In this document: positions 46,158-57,490 of the stretch, one piece after another
Layout: each line of letters starts with the position of its first letter
Position numbering within the stretch: the first letter of the stretch is position 1
NCBI RefSeq assembly: GCF_002224265.1
Contig: NZ_CP012881.1
Span: 2,294,001-2,358,000 of the forward strand
DNA length: 64,000 nucleotides
Reading direction: 5' to 3'
From: Vibrio vulnificus NBRC 15645 = ATCC 27562
GTDB lineage: Bacteria > Pseudomonadota > Gammaproteobacteria > Enterobacterales > Vibrionaceae
Position numbers and translations under genes: made by a program
The notes under the pieces: generated by a model
The model's database searches: none
Told to the model about the DNA's origin: nothing
What the model saw: only the letters and a program-made list of their open reading frames with translations

Positions 46158-47000
46158 ATGGCTGTTACTGCTGCTCTAGTAAAAGAACTGCGCGAACGTA
46201 CTGGCGCAGGTATGATGGAATGTAAGAAGGCGCTTGTTGAAACTAACGGCGACGTTGAACTAGCAATTGAAAACATGCGTAAGTCTGGCGCAGCGAAAGC
46301 AGCTAAGAAAGCTGGTAACGTTGCAGCTGAAGGCGCAATCTTCATTAAAGAAGAAAACGGTGTTGCAGTTCTTCTTGAAGTAAACTGTCAGACTGACTTC
46401 GTTGCTAAAGACGGTAACTTTACTGCATTCGCTGGCAAAGTTGCAGCTGAAGCATTGGCATCTAAAGCGTCTATCGAAGAGCTACAAGCTAAATTCGAAG
46501 AAGAGCGTGTTGCTCTAGTTGCTAAGATCGGTGAAAACATCAACATCCGTCGCGTTCAGTTCGTTGAAGGTACTGCGCTAGCTTCTTACCGTCACGGTGA
46601 GAAAATCGGTGTTGTTGTTGCTGGTGAAGGTGATGCTGAAACTCTAAAACACATCGCAATGCACGTTGCGGCTTCTCGCCCAGAATACGTGAACCCAGAA
46701 GACGTACCAGCTGACGTTGTAGCGAAAGAGCGTGAAGTTCAAGTAGAAATCGCTATGAACGAAGGTAAGCCAAAAGAAATCGCAGAGAAAATGGTTGAAG
46801 GCCGCATGAAGAAATTCACTGGCGAAGTTTCTCTGACTGGTCAACCATTCGTAATGGAACCTAAGAAATCTGTTGCTGAAATCCTTAAAGAGCGTGGCGC
46901 TTCTGTTGTTACTTTCGTTCGCCTAGAAGTTGGTGAAGGTATCGAGAAAGCTGAAGGCCTAAGCTTCGCAGAAGAAGTTGCACTGGCTCAAAAAGGTTAA
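46158..47000 (+). CDS. tsf: Translation elongation factor Ts
   Basis: A 280-residue nucleotide exchange factor for EF-Tu. The N-terminal [19 protein letters not shown] signature and TDFVAKD motif (residues about 80-86) interact with EF-Tu. Codon use is strongly biased like rpsB, as expected for a highly expressed gene. The ATG follows GAGGAATAGAGA. Confidence 0.97.
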   Translation: MAVTAALVKELRERTGAGMMECKKALVETNGDVELAIENMRKSGAAKAAKKAGNVAAEGAIFIKEENGVAVLLEVNCQTDFVAKDGNFTAFAGKVAAEALASKASIEELQAKFEEERVALVAKIGENINIRRVQFVEGTALASYRHGEKIGVVVAGEGDAETLKHIAMHVAASRPEYVNPEDVPADVVAKEREVQVEIAMNEGKPKEIAEKMVEGRMKKFTGEVSLTGQPFVMEPKKSVAEILKERGASVVTFVRLEVGEGIEKAEGLSFAEEVALAQKG

Positions 47001-47023
47001 TCCTTAGAGATTGTGCAAAGATT

Positions 47024-47051
47024 AGACCGTAGCCAAGGCTGCGGTCTTTTT
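47024..47051 (+). terminator. Terminator after tsf
   Basis: A stem AGACCGTAGCC/GGCTGCGGTCT with one G-T pair and a T4 run, separating tsf from pyrH. The 160-bp gap after it probably holds a pyrH promoter that I cannot place. Confidence 0.82.
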
Positions 47052-47214
47052 ACGAATAAGCGGTAAATTTTAGCCGTGATGAATTGGGATTGAACACTGA
47101 CTTTTGTATTAGCCAGTGACGAAATGAGAGTGAGAAAGTCATTCCTCACCACGCTCTTCCCTAATCTCAATTCATGACTGTTAACCAACAACTCTCTTTT
47201 GTAAGGTGTACTCC

Positions 47215-47940
47215 ATGACGACTAACCCTAAACCAGCGTATCAACGTATTCTGTTAAAACTGAGTGGCGAAGCTCTGCAAGGCTCAGAAGGTTTTGGTAT
47301 TGATCCTACTGTACTTGACCGTATGGCTCAGGAAGTAAAAGAATTAGTAGAACTTGGTGTACAAGTCGGTGTGGTTATCGGTGGCGGTAACTTGTTCCGT
47401 GGCGCTGGTCTAGCGCAAGCAGGCATGAACCGTGTTGTGGGTGACCACATGGGGATGCTAGCAACGGTGATGAACGGCCTAGCGATGCGCGATGCGCTAC
47501 ACCGTGCTTACGTTAACGCTCGTGTGATGTCAGCTATCCCTTTAAAGGGAGTGTGCGACGACTACAATTGGGCAGACGCCATTCGTGAACTTCGTCAAAG
47601 TCGAGTGGTTATCTTTGCTGCAGGTACTGGCAACCCATTCTTCACTACGGATTCTGCTGCTTGCCTACGTGGTATTGAGATTGAAGCGGATGTCGTTTTA
47701 AAAGCGACTAAAGTGGATGGCGTATTTACTGCTGACCCGGTAGCCAACCCAGACGCAGAGCTGTATGATAAGCTTTCTTATACCGATGTTCTTGAAAAAG
47801 AACTGAAAGTGATGGATTTGGCAGCATTTACATTGGCACGTGACCACAAAATGCCAATCCGCGTATTTAATATGAACAAGCCGGGTGCTTTGCGCCGCGT
47901 GGTGATGGGTGAAGCTGAAGGTACGCTAATTACCGCCTAA
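47215..47940 (+). CDS. pyrH: UMP kinase
   Basis: A 241-residue bacterial UMP kinase of the amino acid kinase family converting UMP to UDP, inhibited by UTP. The phosphate loop KLSGEAL and GGGNLFRG signatures, [11 protein letters not shown] and the C-terminal [10 protein letters not shown] are intact. The ATG at 47215 follows AAGGTG; a GTG three codons earlier is less likely. It lies between tsf and frr as in E. coli. Confidence 0.96.
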   Translation: MTTNPKPAYQRILLKLSGEALQGSEGFGIDPTVLDRMAQEVKELVELGVQVGVVIGGGNLFRGAGLAQAGMNRVVGDHMGMLATVMNGLAMRDALHRAYVNARVMSAIPLKGVCDDYNWADAIRELRQSRVVIFAAGTGNPFFTTDSAACLRGIEIEADVVLKATKVDGVFTADPVANPDAELYDKLSYTDVLEKELKVMDLAAFTLARDHKMPIRVFNMNKPGALRRVVMGEAEGTLITA

Positions 47941-48031
47941 GCTGTTAATATGCCATTGCAGATAAGGCAATGGCGTAAACGAACCCCGAACAAGCTTTCT
48001 AGTAGAAAGACGACATTTTTAAGGTGAAACC

Positions 48032-48589
48032 GTGATTAACGATATTAAAAAAGACGCGCAAGAGCGCATGGAAAAAAGTGTTGAAGCGCTTAAAAACAGC
48101 CTGTCTAAAGTTCGTACTGGTCGTGCGCACCCAAGTCTGCTGTCTGGTATCTCTGTAGATTACTACGGCGCAGCAACGCCGCTAACTCAAGTGGCGAACG
48201 TAATTGCGGAAGATGCGCGTACACTGGCTATCACTGTTTTTGATAAAGAGCTAACTCAGAAAGTTGAAAAAGCGATCATGATGTCTGACCTTGGTCTAAA
48301 CCCAATGTCTGCAGGCACTGTTATTCGCGTTCCACTTCCACCGCTTACAGAAGAACGTCGTAAAGACCTAGTTAAAATCGTTCGTGGTGAAGCTGAAGGT
48401 GGTCGTGTCGCAGTTCGTAACATCCGTCGCGACGCAAACAGCGATCTTAAAGCGCTACTGAAAGAAAAAGAAATTTCAGAAGATGAAGATCGTAAAGCGC
48501 AAGACGAAATTCAAAAACTTACTGATGCTGCAGTGAAGAAGATCGACGACGTTCTTGCGGCAAAAGAAAAAGAGTTGATGGAAGTTTAA
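48032..48589 (+). CDS. frr: Ribosome recycling factor
   Basis: A 185-residue protein splitting post-termination ribosomes with EF-G. It has [12 protein letters not shown] and VRNIRRDAN, characteristic of the three-helix bundle. The start is GTG at 48032 (AAGGTG upstream), as in E. coli frr, which also uses GTG. A terminator follows. Confidence 0.96.
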   Translation: MINDIKKDAQERMEKSVEALKNSLSKVRTGRAHPSLLSGISVDYYGAATPLTQVANVIAEDARTLAITVFDKELTQKVEKAIMMSDLGLNPMSAGTVIRVPLPPLTEERRKDLVKIVRGEAEGGRVAVRNIRRDANSDLKALLKEKEISEDEDRKAQDEIQKLTDAAVKKIDDVLAAKEKELMEV

Positions 48590-48613
48590 TATTTCCATTC
48601 ACATCACTGTTGG

Positions 48614-48645
48614 AAAACGCTGTGTTCGCAGCACAGCGTTTTTTT
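48614..48645 (+). terminator. Terminator after frr
   Basis: An 11-bp stem AAAACGCTGTG/CACAGCGTTTT with a 7-nt loop and a following T run. Confidence 0.93.
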
Positions 48646-48685
48646 GTGTTACTCTATCCAACTGATGGAACTCAGTTAACTCTTT

Positions 48686-49441
48686 ATGCAAAATTCTCAA
48701 CTCTTCACCGAATCTCTTCCTAAGCATATTGCCATTATTATGGACGGCAATGGTCGCTGGGCTAAATCTAAGGGTCAACCTCGCGTCTTCGGACATAAAA
48801 AAGGGGTTAGCGCCGTTCGTAAAACCATCGCAGCTGCATCGAAACTGAATATCCAAGCCATTACGTTGTTTGCTTTTAGTAGTGAAAACTGGCGTCGTCC
48901 TGAAGAGGAAGTCGGATTGTTGATGGAACTGTTCATCACCGTACTGTCTAGCGAAGTGAAGAAATTACATAAGAACAACCTGCGTTTACGCATCATCGGT
49001 GATACCTCACGTTTTAGCGAACGTTTGCAAAAAAAGATTGTAGAAGCACAAGAGCTAACAGCAAGTAACACAGGTATGGTGATTAATGTTGCTGCTAACT
49101 ACGGTGGCAAATGGGATATCACTCAGGCCGTACAAAAAGTGGCGCAGCAAGTGGCACTTGGTGAGTTGTCGGCTGAGGGCATTACGGAAAACGACATTGC
49201 TAAGCATCTGACCATGTCAGATCTGCCAGAAGTGGACCTGCTCATTCGCACAAGTGGAGAATGCCGCATTAGTAATTTTATGTTGTGGCAAATGGCCTAT
49301 GCTGAAATGTACTTTACGCCCGTATTTTGGCCTGATTTTGGTGAAGAAAGCCTGATTGAGGCGATCACATGGTTTGTAAATCGCGAGCGCCGCTTTGGTT
49401 GTACTGGCGAGCAAATCAAGGCCCTGATGAGTGCTCAATAA
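48686..49441 (+). CDS. uppS: Undecaprenyl diphosphate synthase (cis-prenyltransferase)
   Basis: A 251-residue cis-prenyltransferase making the C55 carrier for peptidoglycan and O-antigen. The Mg-binding [12 protein letters not shown] (Asp20) and the [11 protein letters not shown] motif are canonical. In the conserved region near residue 193, GECRISNF has cysteine where E. coli UppS carries histidine. The start at 48686 lacks a strong Shine-Dalgarno. First gene of the uppS-cdsA-dxr-rseP-bamA block. Confidence 0.95.
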   Translation: MQNSQLFTESLPKHIAIIMDGNGRWAKSKGQPRVFGHKKGVSAVRKTIAAASKLNIQAITLFAFSSENWRRPEEEVGLLMELFITVLSSEVKKLHKNNLRLRIIGDTSRFSERLQKKIVEAQELTASNTGMVINVAANYGGKWDITQAVQKVAQQVALGELSAEGITENDIAKHLTMSDLPEVDLLIRTSGECRISNFMLWQMAYAEMYFTPVFWPDFGEESLIEAITWFVNRERRFGCTGEQIKALMSAQ

Positions 49442-49447
49442 GGATCA

Positions 49448-50296
49448 ATGAGTTTGAAACAAAGAATAATTACTGCACTAATTCTTGCACCTTTGGTAAT
49501 TCTGGGGATTTTTGAATTATCTCTACCACTTTTTATCGCAGCGCTTACAGCCGTGACTTTTTTGGGTTTTTGGGAGTGGACTCAATTTGTTGAGGCAAAG
49601 TCTCGTATCAAAGCCATGCTGCCAGCGGTTGTTGTGACGATCGGCAGTTTTTTCTGGATTGAAGCTGATTCTGCCAGTCTGAACCAAATTGGCCTGCCGC
49701 ACTATCTTATGCTCGCTGCAGGCAGTATCTGGTGGCTCTATGCCAGTGCTTTGGCCATCACTTATCCTAAATCCACACAGAGTTGGCAAGGTCACAAATC
49801 TCTACGTCACCTTTTTGGCTTGCTTACCCTTATCCCTTTTATGTGGAGTGTGATTTTATTACGCGCCGTTGATATTGAAAGCGCCCCTTATTTTGGTGCA
49901 AAACTGGTGATGTTTGTGTGTCTCTTGGTTTGGGCTGCAGACAGCGGTGCCTATTTCGCTGGTAAAACGTTGGGTAAGCGTAAAATGGCGCCTAAAGTGA
50001 GTCCAAATAAAACCATTGAAGGCCTTATTGGTGGTGTTATTACTGCCATTGTTGTTGGTTGGTTCTTCTCTGGTTGGTTTGACATTCCATTCTCTAGTCC
50101 ACTACACATGGTTTTGATTACGCTTGCCACCGTGGTTATTTCGGTGCTTGGAGATCTTGTCGAAAGTATGTTTAAGCGAGAGTCGGGCATCAAAGACAGC
50201 AGTAATATCATTCCTGGTCATGGCGGTATCCTTGACCGAATCGATAGCCTTACTGCCGCATTTCCGATTTTTGCTCTTCTTTATTTCTTGTTCTGA
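49448..50296 (+). CDS. cdsA: Phosphatidate cytidylyltransferase
   Basis: A 282-residue membrane enzyme making CDP-diacylglycerol for phospholipid synthesis. It has about eight hydrophobic helices and the family signature SMFKRESGIKDSSNIIPGHGG...DRIDSL, with the acidic Mg/CTP residues (read here in two parts). It starts 6 bp after uppS and is followed by dxr. Confidence 0.95.
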   Translation: MSLKQRIITALILAPLVILGIFELSLPLFIAALTAVTFLGFWEWTQFVEAKSRIKAMLPAVVVTIGSFFWIEADSASLNQIGLPHYLMLAAGSIWWLYASALAITYPKSTQSWQGHKSLRHLFGLLTLIPFMWSVILLRAVDIESAPYFGAKLVMFVCLLVWAADSGAYFAGKTLGKRKMAPKVSPNKTIEGLIGGVITAIVVGWFFSGWFDIPFSSPLHMVLITLATVVISVLGDLVESMFKRESGIKDSSNIIPGHGGILDRIDSLTAAFPIFALLYFLF

Positions 50297-50354
50297 TATT
50301 TATAAGGGGAGATGATGCCGTTTCCCCTTTTGTTTCTCTATTCGGTCAACAGTT

Positions 50355-51563
50355 ATGCAAAAGCTAACGATTCTAGGTGCAACAGGCTCAATTGGTGCAA
50401 GCACTCTAAAAGTCATTGAACAAAACCCAGATAAGTTTTCTGTGGTTGCCTTGGCTGCAGATTCAAATGTGGAGAAAATGCAGCAACTTTGCCAACGATG
50501 GCAGCCGGAATACGCTGTTATGGCCAATAAAGAAGCTGCGCTGCGTCTTAAAATGGCGCTTGCCGTCTTGGCTCCCAACACACAAGTTCTTGGCGGACAA
50601 GAAGCACTTTGCTATGTCGCTACGCTTGAGCAGATAGACAGCGTGATGGCCGCGATTGTTGGAGCGGCAGGTCTAGTCCCTACCATGGCGGCAGTCAAAG
50701 CAGGCAAACGAATTTTGCTGGCGAACAAAGAAGCCTTAGTCATGTCTGGGCAGCTGTTTATTGATGAAGTCGAAAAATCAGGCGCTCAGTTGTTGCCTGT
50801 GGATAGTGAACATAACGCCATTTTTCAATGTTTACCTCAAACCGTTCAGGGCAACCTTGGTCGCTGTGACTTAGCGTCTCAAGGGGTGAGTCATATTTTA
50901 TTGACAGGGTCTGGCGGGCCGTTTCGTTACACTGATGTGGCCGAATTAGAAGCCGTGACACCAGAGCAGGCGATTGCGCATCCTAACTGGTCGATGGGGC
51001 CAAAAATTTCGGTTGATTCTGCGACAATGATGAATAAAGGCTTAGAGTATATCGAAGCCAAATGGTTATTTAATGCCAGCAGAGATCAGCTTAAAGTGAT
51101 CATTCATCCCCAGTCAGTGATCCATTCGATGGTGCAATATCTCGATGGCTCGGTGTTGGCTCAGATGGGCGAGCCAGATATGGCGACGCCGATAGCGTTA
51201 ACCCTCTCTTACCCCGAACGCGTTAAAGCAGGTGTGAAACCGTTGGATTTCACGCAAATTGGCGAACTCACTTTCCTACAACCTGATTTCGAACGTTACC
51301 CATGTTTGGCACTAGCGATTGAGGCGTGTTACTTAGGTCAGCATGCGACAACGACGCTCAATGCAGCCAATGAAGTGGCGGTGGCGGCATTTCTTGCTCG
51401 CCAAATTAAATTTACAGATATCGCACGGGTGAATGACTCAGTTTTAAACCAAGTATGTAAACAGTCGTTAGCATCCGGCCTAGATAGCTTGGAAAGCTTA
51501 TTAGAGCTCGATAGAATGGCAAGAACATTAGCCGATGAAGTTGTTAGAGAGCGTGCACAATGA
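50355..51563 (+). CDS. dxr: 1-deoxy-D-xylulose 5-phosphate reductoisomerase
   Basis: A 402-residue enzyme of the MEP isoprenoid pathway, fosmidomycin target. NADPH-binding [11 protein letters not shown] at the start, then [19 protein letters not shown] and the SGGPFRYT and [19 protein letters not shown] motifs with metal-binding Asp and Glu residues. The 3' end overlaps rseP by 4 bp (ATGA). Confidence 0.97.
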   Translation: MQKLTILGATGSIGASTLKVIEQNPDKFSVVALAADSNVEKMQQLCQRWQPEYAVMANKEAALRLKMALAVLAPNTQVLGGQEALCYVATLEQIDSVMAAIVGAAGLVPTMAAVKAGKRILLANKEALVMSGQLFIDEVEKSGAQLLPVDSEHNAIFQCLPQTVQGNLGRCDLASQGVSHILLTGSGGPFRYTDVAELEAVTPEQAIAHPNWSMGPKISVDSATMMNKGLEYIEAKWLFNASRDQLKVIIHPQSVIHSMVQYLDGSVLAQMGEPDMATPIALTLSYPERVKAGVKPLDFTQIGELTFLQPDFERYPCLALAIEACYLGQHATTTLNAANEVAVAAFLARQIKFTDIARVNDSVLNQVCKQSLASGLDSLESLLELDRMARTLADEVVRERAQ

Positions 51564-52918
51564 CAGATATCTTGTGGAACCTAGTCTCCTTTATCGTTGC
51601 GCTGGGCATTTTGGTGGCCGTGCACGAGTTTGGCCACTTTTGGGTCGCACGCCGCTGTGGCGTGAAAGTAGAGAAGTTTTCAATTGGCTTCGGTAAATCC
51701 ATTTGGAGTAAGGTCGGCCAAGACGGCACCGAGTACAGTATTTCCGTAATTCCTTTAGGGGGCTACGTCAAAATGCTGGATGGACGCGTTGATGAACTCA
51801 ATGACGATGACCGTCAATATGCTTTTGATAGCAAACCGTTATGGAAGCGTACTTCCATCGTAGCTGCAGGGCCGATATTTAACTTCTTGTTTGCGATTTT
51901 TGCCTACTGGTTGGTCTTTCTCATCGGTATACCCGCCGTCAAACCTGTGATTGGCTCTGTGACCCCAAACTCTATTGTCGCTGAAGCGGGAATTGAAACC
52001 GGAATGGAACTAAAAGCCATTTCAGGTATCAAAACTCCCGATTGGGAATCGGTCAACATGCAGTTGATTTCTCATATTGGTGATGCTCAGATGGCGCTTA
52101 CGGTAGCGCCTTCCGAGGAAATAGGCTCCGAACGCACGGTGATGTTGGATATTTCCAATTGGAAGTTTGACCCTGAAAAAGAGTCAGCGATGTTGTCACT
52201 CGGTTTTCGTCCTTTTTCACCCGAAATTTTCACGCGTTTAGCCAATGTTTCTCAGGGCGGCGCAGGAGAAAAAGCGGGCTTAGTGAACGGTGACCGATTA
52301 GTGTCCATCGATCAACAACCAATTGAACAGTGGGATGATGTTGTAGAGTGGATTCGTTCGAATCCTTCTAAATCGTTGTCCGTTGAAGTTGAGCGTGCTG
52401 GGCAGAGGCAAGTGCTCACATTAACACCAGACAGCCGTTCTTTGTCTGATGGTAGTGTGATCGGTTTTGCAGGTATTGCTCCAGAAGTCGCAGAATGGCC
52501 GGAAAGTTATCGCTTCGATCTCCAATTTGGTGTATTCGAATCTGTAGCCAAAGCCGTTGAGAAAACTGGGCAAGTTATCGATCTGACCATTAGCATGCTG
52601 AAGAAGCTGATAACTGGTGATGTGGGTTTAAATAACCTAAGCGGGCCGATCTCTATTGCCAAAGGCGCAGGTGCCACAGCAGACTATGGTTTAGTCTACT
52701 TTCTTGGCTTTCTTGCCCTTATCAGTATCAACTTAGGGATAATTAACTTAGTGCCACTTCCAATGTTAGATGGTGGACATCTGTTGTTTTTTGCCATTGA
52801 GGCAGTCATCCGACGCCCAGTGCCTGAGAAAATTCAGGAAATGGGATACCGCATCGGCGGTGCAGTGATTTTTTCACTGATGGCGTTGGCATTATTTAAT
52901 GATTTTACTCGTCTGTGA
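51560..52918 (+). CDS. rseP: Site-2 zinc metalloprotease RseP
   Basis: A 452-residue intramembrane protease that cleaves RseA to release sigma-E and clears signal peptides. The zinc motif HEFGH is at 22-26 in the first helix and LDGGHL near the C-terminus supplies the third ligand. Two PDZ domains lie between (about 125-310). Overlaps dxr by 4 bp and precedes bamA. Confidence 0.96.
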   Translation: MTDILWNLVSFIVALGILVAVHEFGHFWVARRCGVKVEKFSIGFGKSIWSKVGQDGTEYSISVIPLGGYVKMLDGRVDELNDDDRQYAFDSKPLWKRTSIVAAGPIFNFLFAIFAYWLVFLIGIPAVKPVIGSVTPNSIVAEAGIETGMELKAISGIKTPDWESVNMQLISHIGDAQMALTVAPSEEIGSERTVMLDISNWKFDPEKESAMLSLGFRPFSPEIFTRLANVSQGGAGEKAGLVNGDRLVSIDQQPIEQWDDVVEWIRSNPSKSLSVEVERAGQRQVLTLTPDSRSLSDGSVIGFAGIAPEVAEWPESYRFDLQFGVFESVAKAVEKTGQVIDLTISMLKKLITGDVGLNNLSGPISIAKGAGATADYGLVYFLGFLALISINLGIINLVPLPMLDGGHLLFFAIEAVIRRPVPEKIQEMGYRIGGAVIFSLMALALFNDFTRL

Positions 52919-52963
52919 TGGTTCAGAGACAAAGAGCAGTAGCAAGGAATAATTAAAACAATT

Positions 52964-55378
52964 ATGGCGATCAAGCAGATTCTGTTCGCAACATTATTGG
53001 CAACCAGCGTGTCCGCAAACGGAGCCCAAAACTTTGTTGTACAAGACATTAAAATTGAAGGACTACAGCGTGTAGCACTCGGTGCTGCATTGCTTAAAAT
53101 GCCCGTCCGCGTGGGTGATACGGTTGAACAAAAAGACGTATCGGCAATCATTAAGGCGTTATACGCATCAGGTAACTTTGAGGATGTCAAAGTTCTCCGT
53201 GATGGCGATGTGCTGATAGTGCAAGTGAAAGAGCGACCAACGATCGCGAGTATTTCGTTTTCTGGTAACAAAGCGATCAAAGAAGAACAGCTTCAACAGA
53301 ACCTTGATGCTTCAGGTATCCGTGAGGGCGAGGCGCTTGATCGAACGACCATCAGCAATATTGAGAAAGGTCTCGAAGATTTCTATTACAGCGTGGGCAA
53401 ATACAACGCAACAGTAAAAGCGGTTGTGACGCCATTGCCACGTAATCGTGCCGATTTAAAATTTGTCTTCACTGAAGGCGTATCTGCCAAAATTCAGCAA
53501 ATCAACTTTATCGGCAATACCGTTTACGCTGACGACGAGCTACTTTCTCGTTTTAACTTGAACGTGGATGTGCCTTGGTGGAACTTCCTTGCTGACGAGA
53601 AGTACCAGAAACAAGTACTGTCTGGTGATATTGAAGCGTTGCGCTCTTTCTACCTTGACCGAGGTTACTTAAAGTTCAATGTGGAATCGACTCAAGTGGC
53701 TATTTCACCGGACAAGAAGGGTGTTTATATCACTCTCGTGCTGGATGAGGGCGAACCGTATAGCGTCAAAGAGGTTAACTTCCGTGGTGAACTGATTGGC
53801 AAAGAGGAAGAGTTTAAGGCTCTCGTGCCTTTTGAAGCAGGTGAAACGTATAACGGTTCTGCCGTCACTACGCTTGAAGAAAACATCAAACGTGTATTGG
53901 GTGAAGCAGGTTACGCTTACCCTAAAGTGAGCACGATTCCTGAATTTGACGATGAGAACAAACAAGTTTCACTGGTTGTTCACGTTGAAGCTGGTAACCG
54001 TATCTATGTTCGTGATATCCGCTTTACCGGTAACAACTCAACACGTGATGAAGTGTTGCGTCGTGAAATGCGTCAAATGGAAGGTAGCTGGCTGAACTCA
54101 AAAGCGATTGAAACGGGTAAAACGCGTTTGAATCGTCTCGGTTTCTTTGAAACGGTGGATGTGCAAACCGTTCGTGTACCGGGCAGCGAAGACCAAGTAG
54201 ATCTTGTTTACAACGTAAAAGAAGCAAACTCAGGTAGCGTGAACTTTGGTATTGGTTACGGTACTGAGTCGGGCGTGAGCTTCCAGGTTGGTTTGCAGCA
54301 AGAGAACTTCTTGGGTAGCGGAAACCGCGTTGGTATCAGCGCGATGATGAACGATTACCAAAAGAACGTGAGCTTAGATTATCGTGACCCATACTGGAAC
54401 CTCGATGGTGTGAGCTTAGGCGGTAAGATCTTCTACAACGAGTTTGAAGCATCTGAAGCGGGCATTGTTGACTATACCAATGAAAGTTATGGGGCCAACT
54501 TGACATGGGGCTTCCCCTTCGATGAGTTGAACCGTTTCGAAATTGGTGTGGGTTATACCCACAACAAGATCGGTAACTTGTCACCTTACTTACAGGTAGA
54601 ACAATTCCTACAAGCACAAGCGTCGAATATTGACTCTGATGGGGCTTTAAACACCAATGACTTTGATGTCACACTGTCCTGGACGCGTAACAACCTGAAC
54701 CGTGGTTACTTCCCAACCGCAGGTAACCATCAGCGTGCATTTTACAAGATGACCGTACCTGGCTCTGACGTTCAGTACTTTAAAATGCAGTACGATGTGA
54801 GACAGTATGTTCCGTTAACGAAGAAACATGAGTTCACTTTGTTGTTCCGTGGTCGCTTGGGTTACGGTAATGGTTATGGTCAAACGGATGGCAATGACAA
54901 CTTGTTCCCATTCTATGAAAACTATTACGCAGGCGGTTTTACCACCTTGCGTGGCTTCGGTTCGAACTCAGCAGGCCCGAAAGCGGTTTATCGTGACTAC
55001 AGTGGTTCAAATAACGGTTCGGATACCGCGACGGATGATTCGGTGGGTGGTAATGCCATTGCACTGGCCAGTATTGAGTTGATCGTTCCAACCCCATTTG
55101 CGTCTGATGAAGCGCGTAGCCAAATCCGTACCAGTATTTTCTATGATATGGCGAGCGTTTGGGATACGGAATTTGACTACCGTAAATCCGGTGCCGATTA
55201 CGGCAATCAGTACTACTACGATTACTCCGATCCAACCAATTACCGTTCATCTTACGGTGTGGCGTTGCAATGGATGTCGCCGATGGGGCCTTTGGTCTTC
55301 TCGTTAGCGAAACCTATTAATATTTACGAAGGTGACGACGAAGAATTCTTCACTTTCACAATCGGCAGAACCTTCTAA
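52964..55378 (+). CDS. bamA: Outer membrane protein assembly factor BamA
   Basis: An 804-residue Omp85 protein inserting beta-barrel proteins. A signal peptide of about 20 residues precedes five POTRA domains (about 23-420) and a 16-strand barrel that ends in GRTF. The loop-6 motif TTLRGFGSN (VRGF-type) is present. It follows rseP by 45 bp and precedes skp. Confidence 0.97.
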   Translation: MAIKQILFATLLATSVSANGAQNFVVQDIKIEGLQRVALGAALLKMPVRVGDTVEQKDVSAIIKALYASGNFEDVKVLRDGDVLIVQVKERPTIASISFSGNKAIKEEQLQQNLDASGIREGEALDRTTISNIEKGLEDFYYSVGKYNATVKAVVTPLPRNRADLKFVFTEGVSAKIQQINFIGNTVYADDELLSRFNLNVDVPWWNFLADEKYQKQVLSGDIEALRSFYLDRGYLKFNVESTQVAISPDKKGVYITLVLDEGEPYSVKEVNFRGELIGKEEEFKALVPFEAGETYNGSAVTTLEENIKRVLGEAGYAYPKVSTIPEFDDENKQVSLVVHVEAGNRIYVRDIRFTGNNSTRDEVLRREMRQMEGSWLNSKAIETGKTRLNRLGFFETVDVQTVRVPGSEDQVDLVYNVKEANSGSVNFGIGYGTESGVSFQVGLQQENFLGSGNRVGISAMMNDYQKNVSLDYRDPYWNLDGVSLGGKIFYNEFEASEAGIVDYTNESYGANLTWGFPFDELNRFEIGVGYTHNKIGNLSPYLQVEQFLQAQASNIDSDGALNTNDFDVTLSWTRNNLNRGYFPTAGNHQRAFYKMTVPGSDVQYFKMQYDVRQYVPLTKKHEFTLLFRGRLGYGNGYGQTDGNDNLFPFYENYYAGGFTTLRGFGSNSAGPKAVYRDYSGSNNGSDTATDDSVGGNAIALASIELIVPTPFASDEARSQIRTSIFYDMASVWDTEFDYRKSGADYGNQYYYDYSDPTNYRSSYGVALQWMSPMGPLVFSLAKPINIYEGDDEEFFTFTIGRTF

Positions 55379-55394
55379 AACAGAGGAAATGATT

Positions 55395-55904
55395 TTGAAC
55401 AAAATGATCAAAGCGGCTGGTGTTGGCCTTCTAGTACTAAGTTCTTCTATGTTTGCAACGGCAGCTGAAGCTGCGCAGAAAGTTGCTTACATCAACACAG
55501 CGCAAGTTTTCCAAGCATTGCCACAGCGTGAAGTGGTATTGCAGAAAATGCAGGAAGAGTTCAAAGACAAAGCCGCTGAACTGCAAGCGATTCAGGCGGA
55601 AGCTAAGACTAAGATCGAAAAGCTAAAACGCGATGGCGAGCTTTTAGGTCAAGAAGAAGTTGAAAAACTGCGCATCGAGATTGGTCAGCTAGACAGCAAG
55701 TACAAGATCAAAGCACAAGCACTAGAGCAAGCGAGCGCGCGTCGCGAAGCGGAAGAGAAACAAAAACTGTTTAAAGTGATTCAAGACGCCGTCAAAGTGG
55801 TTGCAGAGAAAGAAGGCTACGACATGGTCATCGACATCACTGCACTACAATATGGTAAGCCTGAGTACAATATCTCTGAGAAAGTGATTAAATCAATTAA
55901 ATAA
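55395..55904 (+). CDS. skp: Periplasmic chaperone Skp/OmpH
   Basis: A 169-residue periplasmic chaperone for outer-membrane proteins. A signal peptide (about 25 residues, ending AEAAQ) precedes the long charged coiled-coil tentacles ([20 protein letters not shown] and following) and a C-terminal beta core. A TTG at 55395 is preferred because GAGGA lies 8 nt upstream; ATG 55389 is too close to it and ATG 55404 is an alternative. Confidence 0.9.
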   Translation: MNKMIKAAGVGLLVLSSSMFATAAEAAQKVAYINTAQVFQALPQREVVLQKMQEEFKDKAAELQAIQAEAKTKIEKLKRDGELLGQEEVEKLRIEIGQLDSKYKIKAQALEQASARREAEEKQKLFKVIQDAVKVVAEKEGYDMVIDITALQYGKPEYNISEKVIKSIK

Positions 55905-55912
55905 TTATTCTT

Positions 55913-56944
55913 ATGATGACACTGACATTAGCTGAATTAGCAAAAATTACCGGGGGAGAGTTGCACGGAGATGAAACGGTTTGCGTTTCGCGTGTGGCTC
56001 CAATGGATAAAGCGGGTGAAGGAGACGTCACGTTTCTTTCTAATCCAAAATACGCAGTACATTTAGCCGAGTGTAAGGCGACGGTTGTGATGCTCAAGGC
56101 AGATCAACGTAAGCATTGTTCTGGTCACGTTCTTGTGGTCGACGACCCTTATGTTGCTTTTGCTAAAGTCGCGCAAGCCTTAGACACCACACCAAAACCG
56201 GCGGATGGCATTGCGTCGTCGGCAGTAATTGCTGCTGACGCGGTATTGGGTGAGAACGTTTCTATCGGCGCAAATGCAGTGATCGAAACAGGTGTGACGC
56301 TTGGCGATAACGTCGCCATCGGCGCGGGTTGCTTTATCGGTAAAAATGCCACAATAGGTCAAAATACCAAGTTGTGGGCTAATGTCACCATCTACCATCA
56401 AGTTCAAATTGGTGCGGAGTGTTTAATCCAAGCGGGCACCGTGATTGGTTCGGATGGTTTTGGTTATGCAAATGACCGTGGCGAGTGGATTAAAATCCCA
56501 CAGTTGGGTTCCGTGCGCATCGGAAACCGTGTGGAGATTGGTGCATGTACCACCATCGACCGCGGTGCGCTTGATGATACGATCATCGAAGACAACGTGG
56601 TGTTGGATAACCAACTGCAAATCGCACACAACGTGCACATCGGATATGGTACCGTGATGCCTGGTGGTACAGTAGTCGCCGGCAGTACTACCATTGGTAA
56701 GTATTGTGCGATTGGTGGAGCATCGGTGATCAACGGTCACATTACCATTGCTGACGGTGTCAATATCACCGGTATGGGCATGGTGATGCGCAGCATCGAA
56801 GAAAAAGGTGTCTATTCTTCAGGTATTCCGTTGCAAACCAATAAAGAGTGGCGTAAAACCGCAGCTCGCGTCCATCGCATTGAAGAAATGAATAAGCGTT
56901 TGAAGGCGATTGAGAAAATCGTCGAGCAGAAAAAGGAAGATTAA
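55913..56944 (+). CDS. lpxD: UDP-3-O-(3-hydroxymyristoyl)glucosamine N-acyltransferase
   Basis: A 343-residue left-handed beta-helix acyltransferase of lipid A synthesis. It has an N-terminal uridine-binding domain (about 1-100), about ten hexapeptide turns ([19 protein letters not shown] and similar) and the catalytic histidine region [15 protein letters not shown]-terminal helix ([12 protein letters not shown]) completes the trimer. Start at ATG 55913; ATG 55916 is equally possible. Confidence 0.95.
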   Translation: MMTLTLAELAKITGGELHGDETVCVSRVAPMDKAGEGDVTFLSNPKYAVHLAECKATVVMLKADQRKHCSGHVLVVDDPYVAFAKVAQALDTTPKPADGIASSAVIAADAVLGENVSIGANAVIETGVTLGDNVAIGAGCFIGKNATIGQNTKLWANVTIYHQVQIGAECLIQAGTVIGSDGFGYANDRGEWIKIPQLGSVRIGNRVEIGACTTIDRGALDDTIIEDNVVLDNQLQIAHNVHIGYGTVMPGGTVVAGSTTIGKYCAIGGASVINGHITIADGVNITGMGMVMRSIEEKGVYSSGIPLQTNKEWRKTAARVHRIEEMNKRLKAIEKIVEQKKED

Positions 56945-56958
56945 TTCCAATTTCTTGC

Positions 56959-56986
56959 AAAAGGCTCGCCAACAGCGAGTCTTTTT
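56959..56986 (+). terminator. Terminator-like hairpin between lpxD and fabZ
   Basis: A stem AAGGCTCGC/GCGAGTCTT with one G-U pair is followed by T5. A perfect TATAAT lies just after it (56991-56996), so fabZ may have its own promoter. Confidence 0.7.
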
Positions 56987-57036
56987 CTTCTATAATGACG
57001 CGCTATATTTCCAAGAATTAATATAGGAATAAGACT

Positions 57037-57489
57037 TTGACTACTGAAAAGAAAACGATGAATATCTCTGAAATTCAAGAGCTACTTCCTCATCGCTACC
57101 CATTCTTGCTGATCGACCGTGTCGTAGATTTCCAAGAAGAAAAATATCTTCATGCGATTAAAAATGTGTCGGTTAACGAGCCTCAGTTTACAGGTCATTT
57201 CCCGCAACTTCCGGTCTTCCCTGGTGTTCTGATTCTTGAAGCCATGGCTCAGGCAACCGGTTTATTGGCATTTAAATCGTTTGGCGCTCCTTCTGAGAAC
57301 GAGCTGTATTACTTCGCCAGCGTTGATGGTGCTAAGTTCCGTAAACCAGTTGTACCCGGTGACCAACTTATCATCGAAGTCGAATTCATTAAAGAGCGTC
57401 GCGGTATTGCCGCTTTCACCGGTGTGGCGAAAGTGGATGGTGACGTTGTTTGTTCTGCTGAACTGAAATGTGCTCGTAGAGAGTTTTAA
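57037..57489 (+). CDS. fabZ: 3-hydroxyacyl-[acyl-carrier-protein] dehydratase FabZ
   Basis: A 150-residue hot-dog fold dehydratase for fatty acid elongation. The catalytic histidine is in [18 protein letters not shown] and the acidic residue in [13 protein letters not shown] at 57037 is preferred over ATG 57058 because AGGA sits 8 nt upstream of it. Followed directly by lpxA. Confidence 0.93.
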   Translation: MTTEKKTMNISEIQELLPHRYPFLLIDRVVDFQEEKYLHAIKNVSVNEPQFTGHFPQLPVFPGVLILEAMAQATGLLAFKSFGAPSENELYYFASVDGAKFRKPVVPGDQLIIEVEFIKERRGIAAFTGVAKVDGDVVCSAELKCARREF

Positions 57490-57490
57490 T

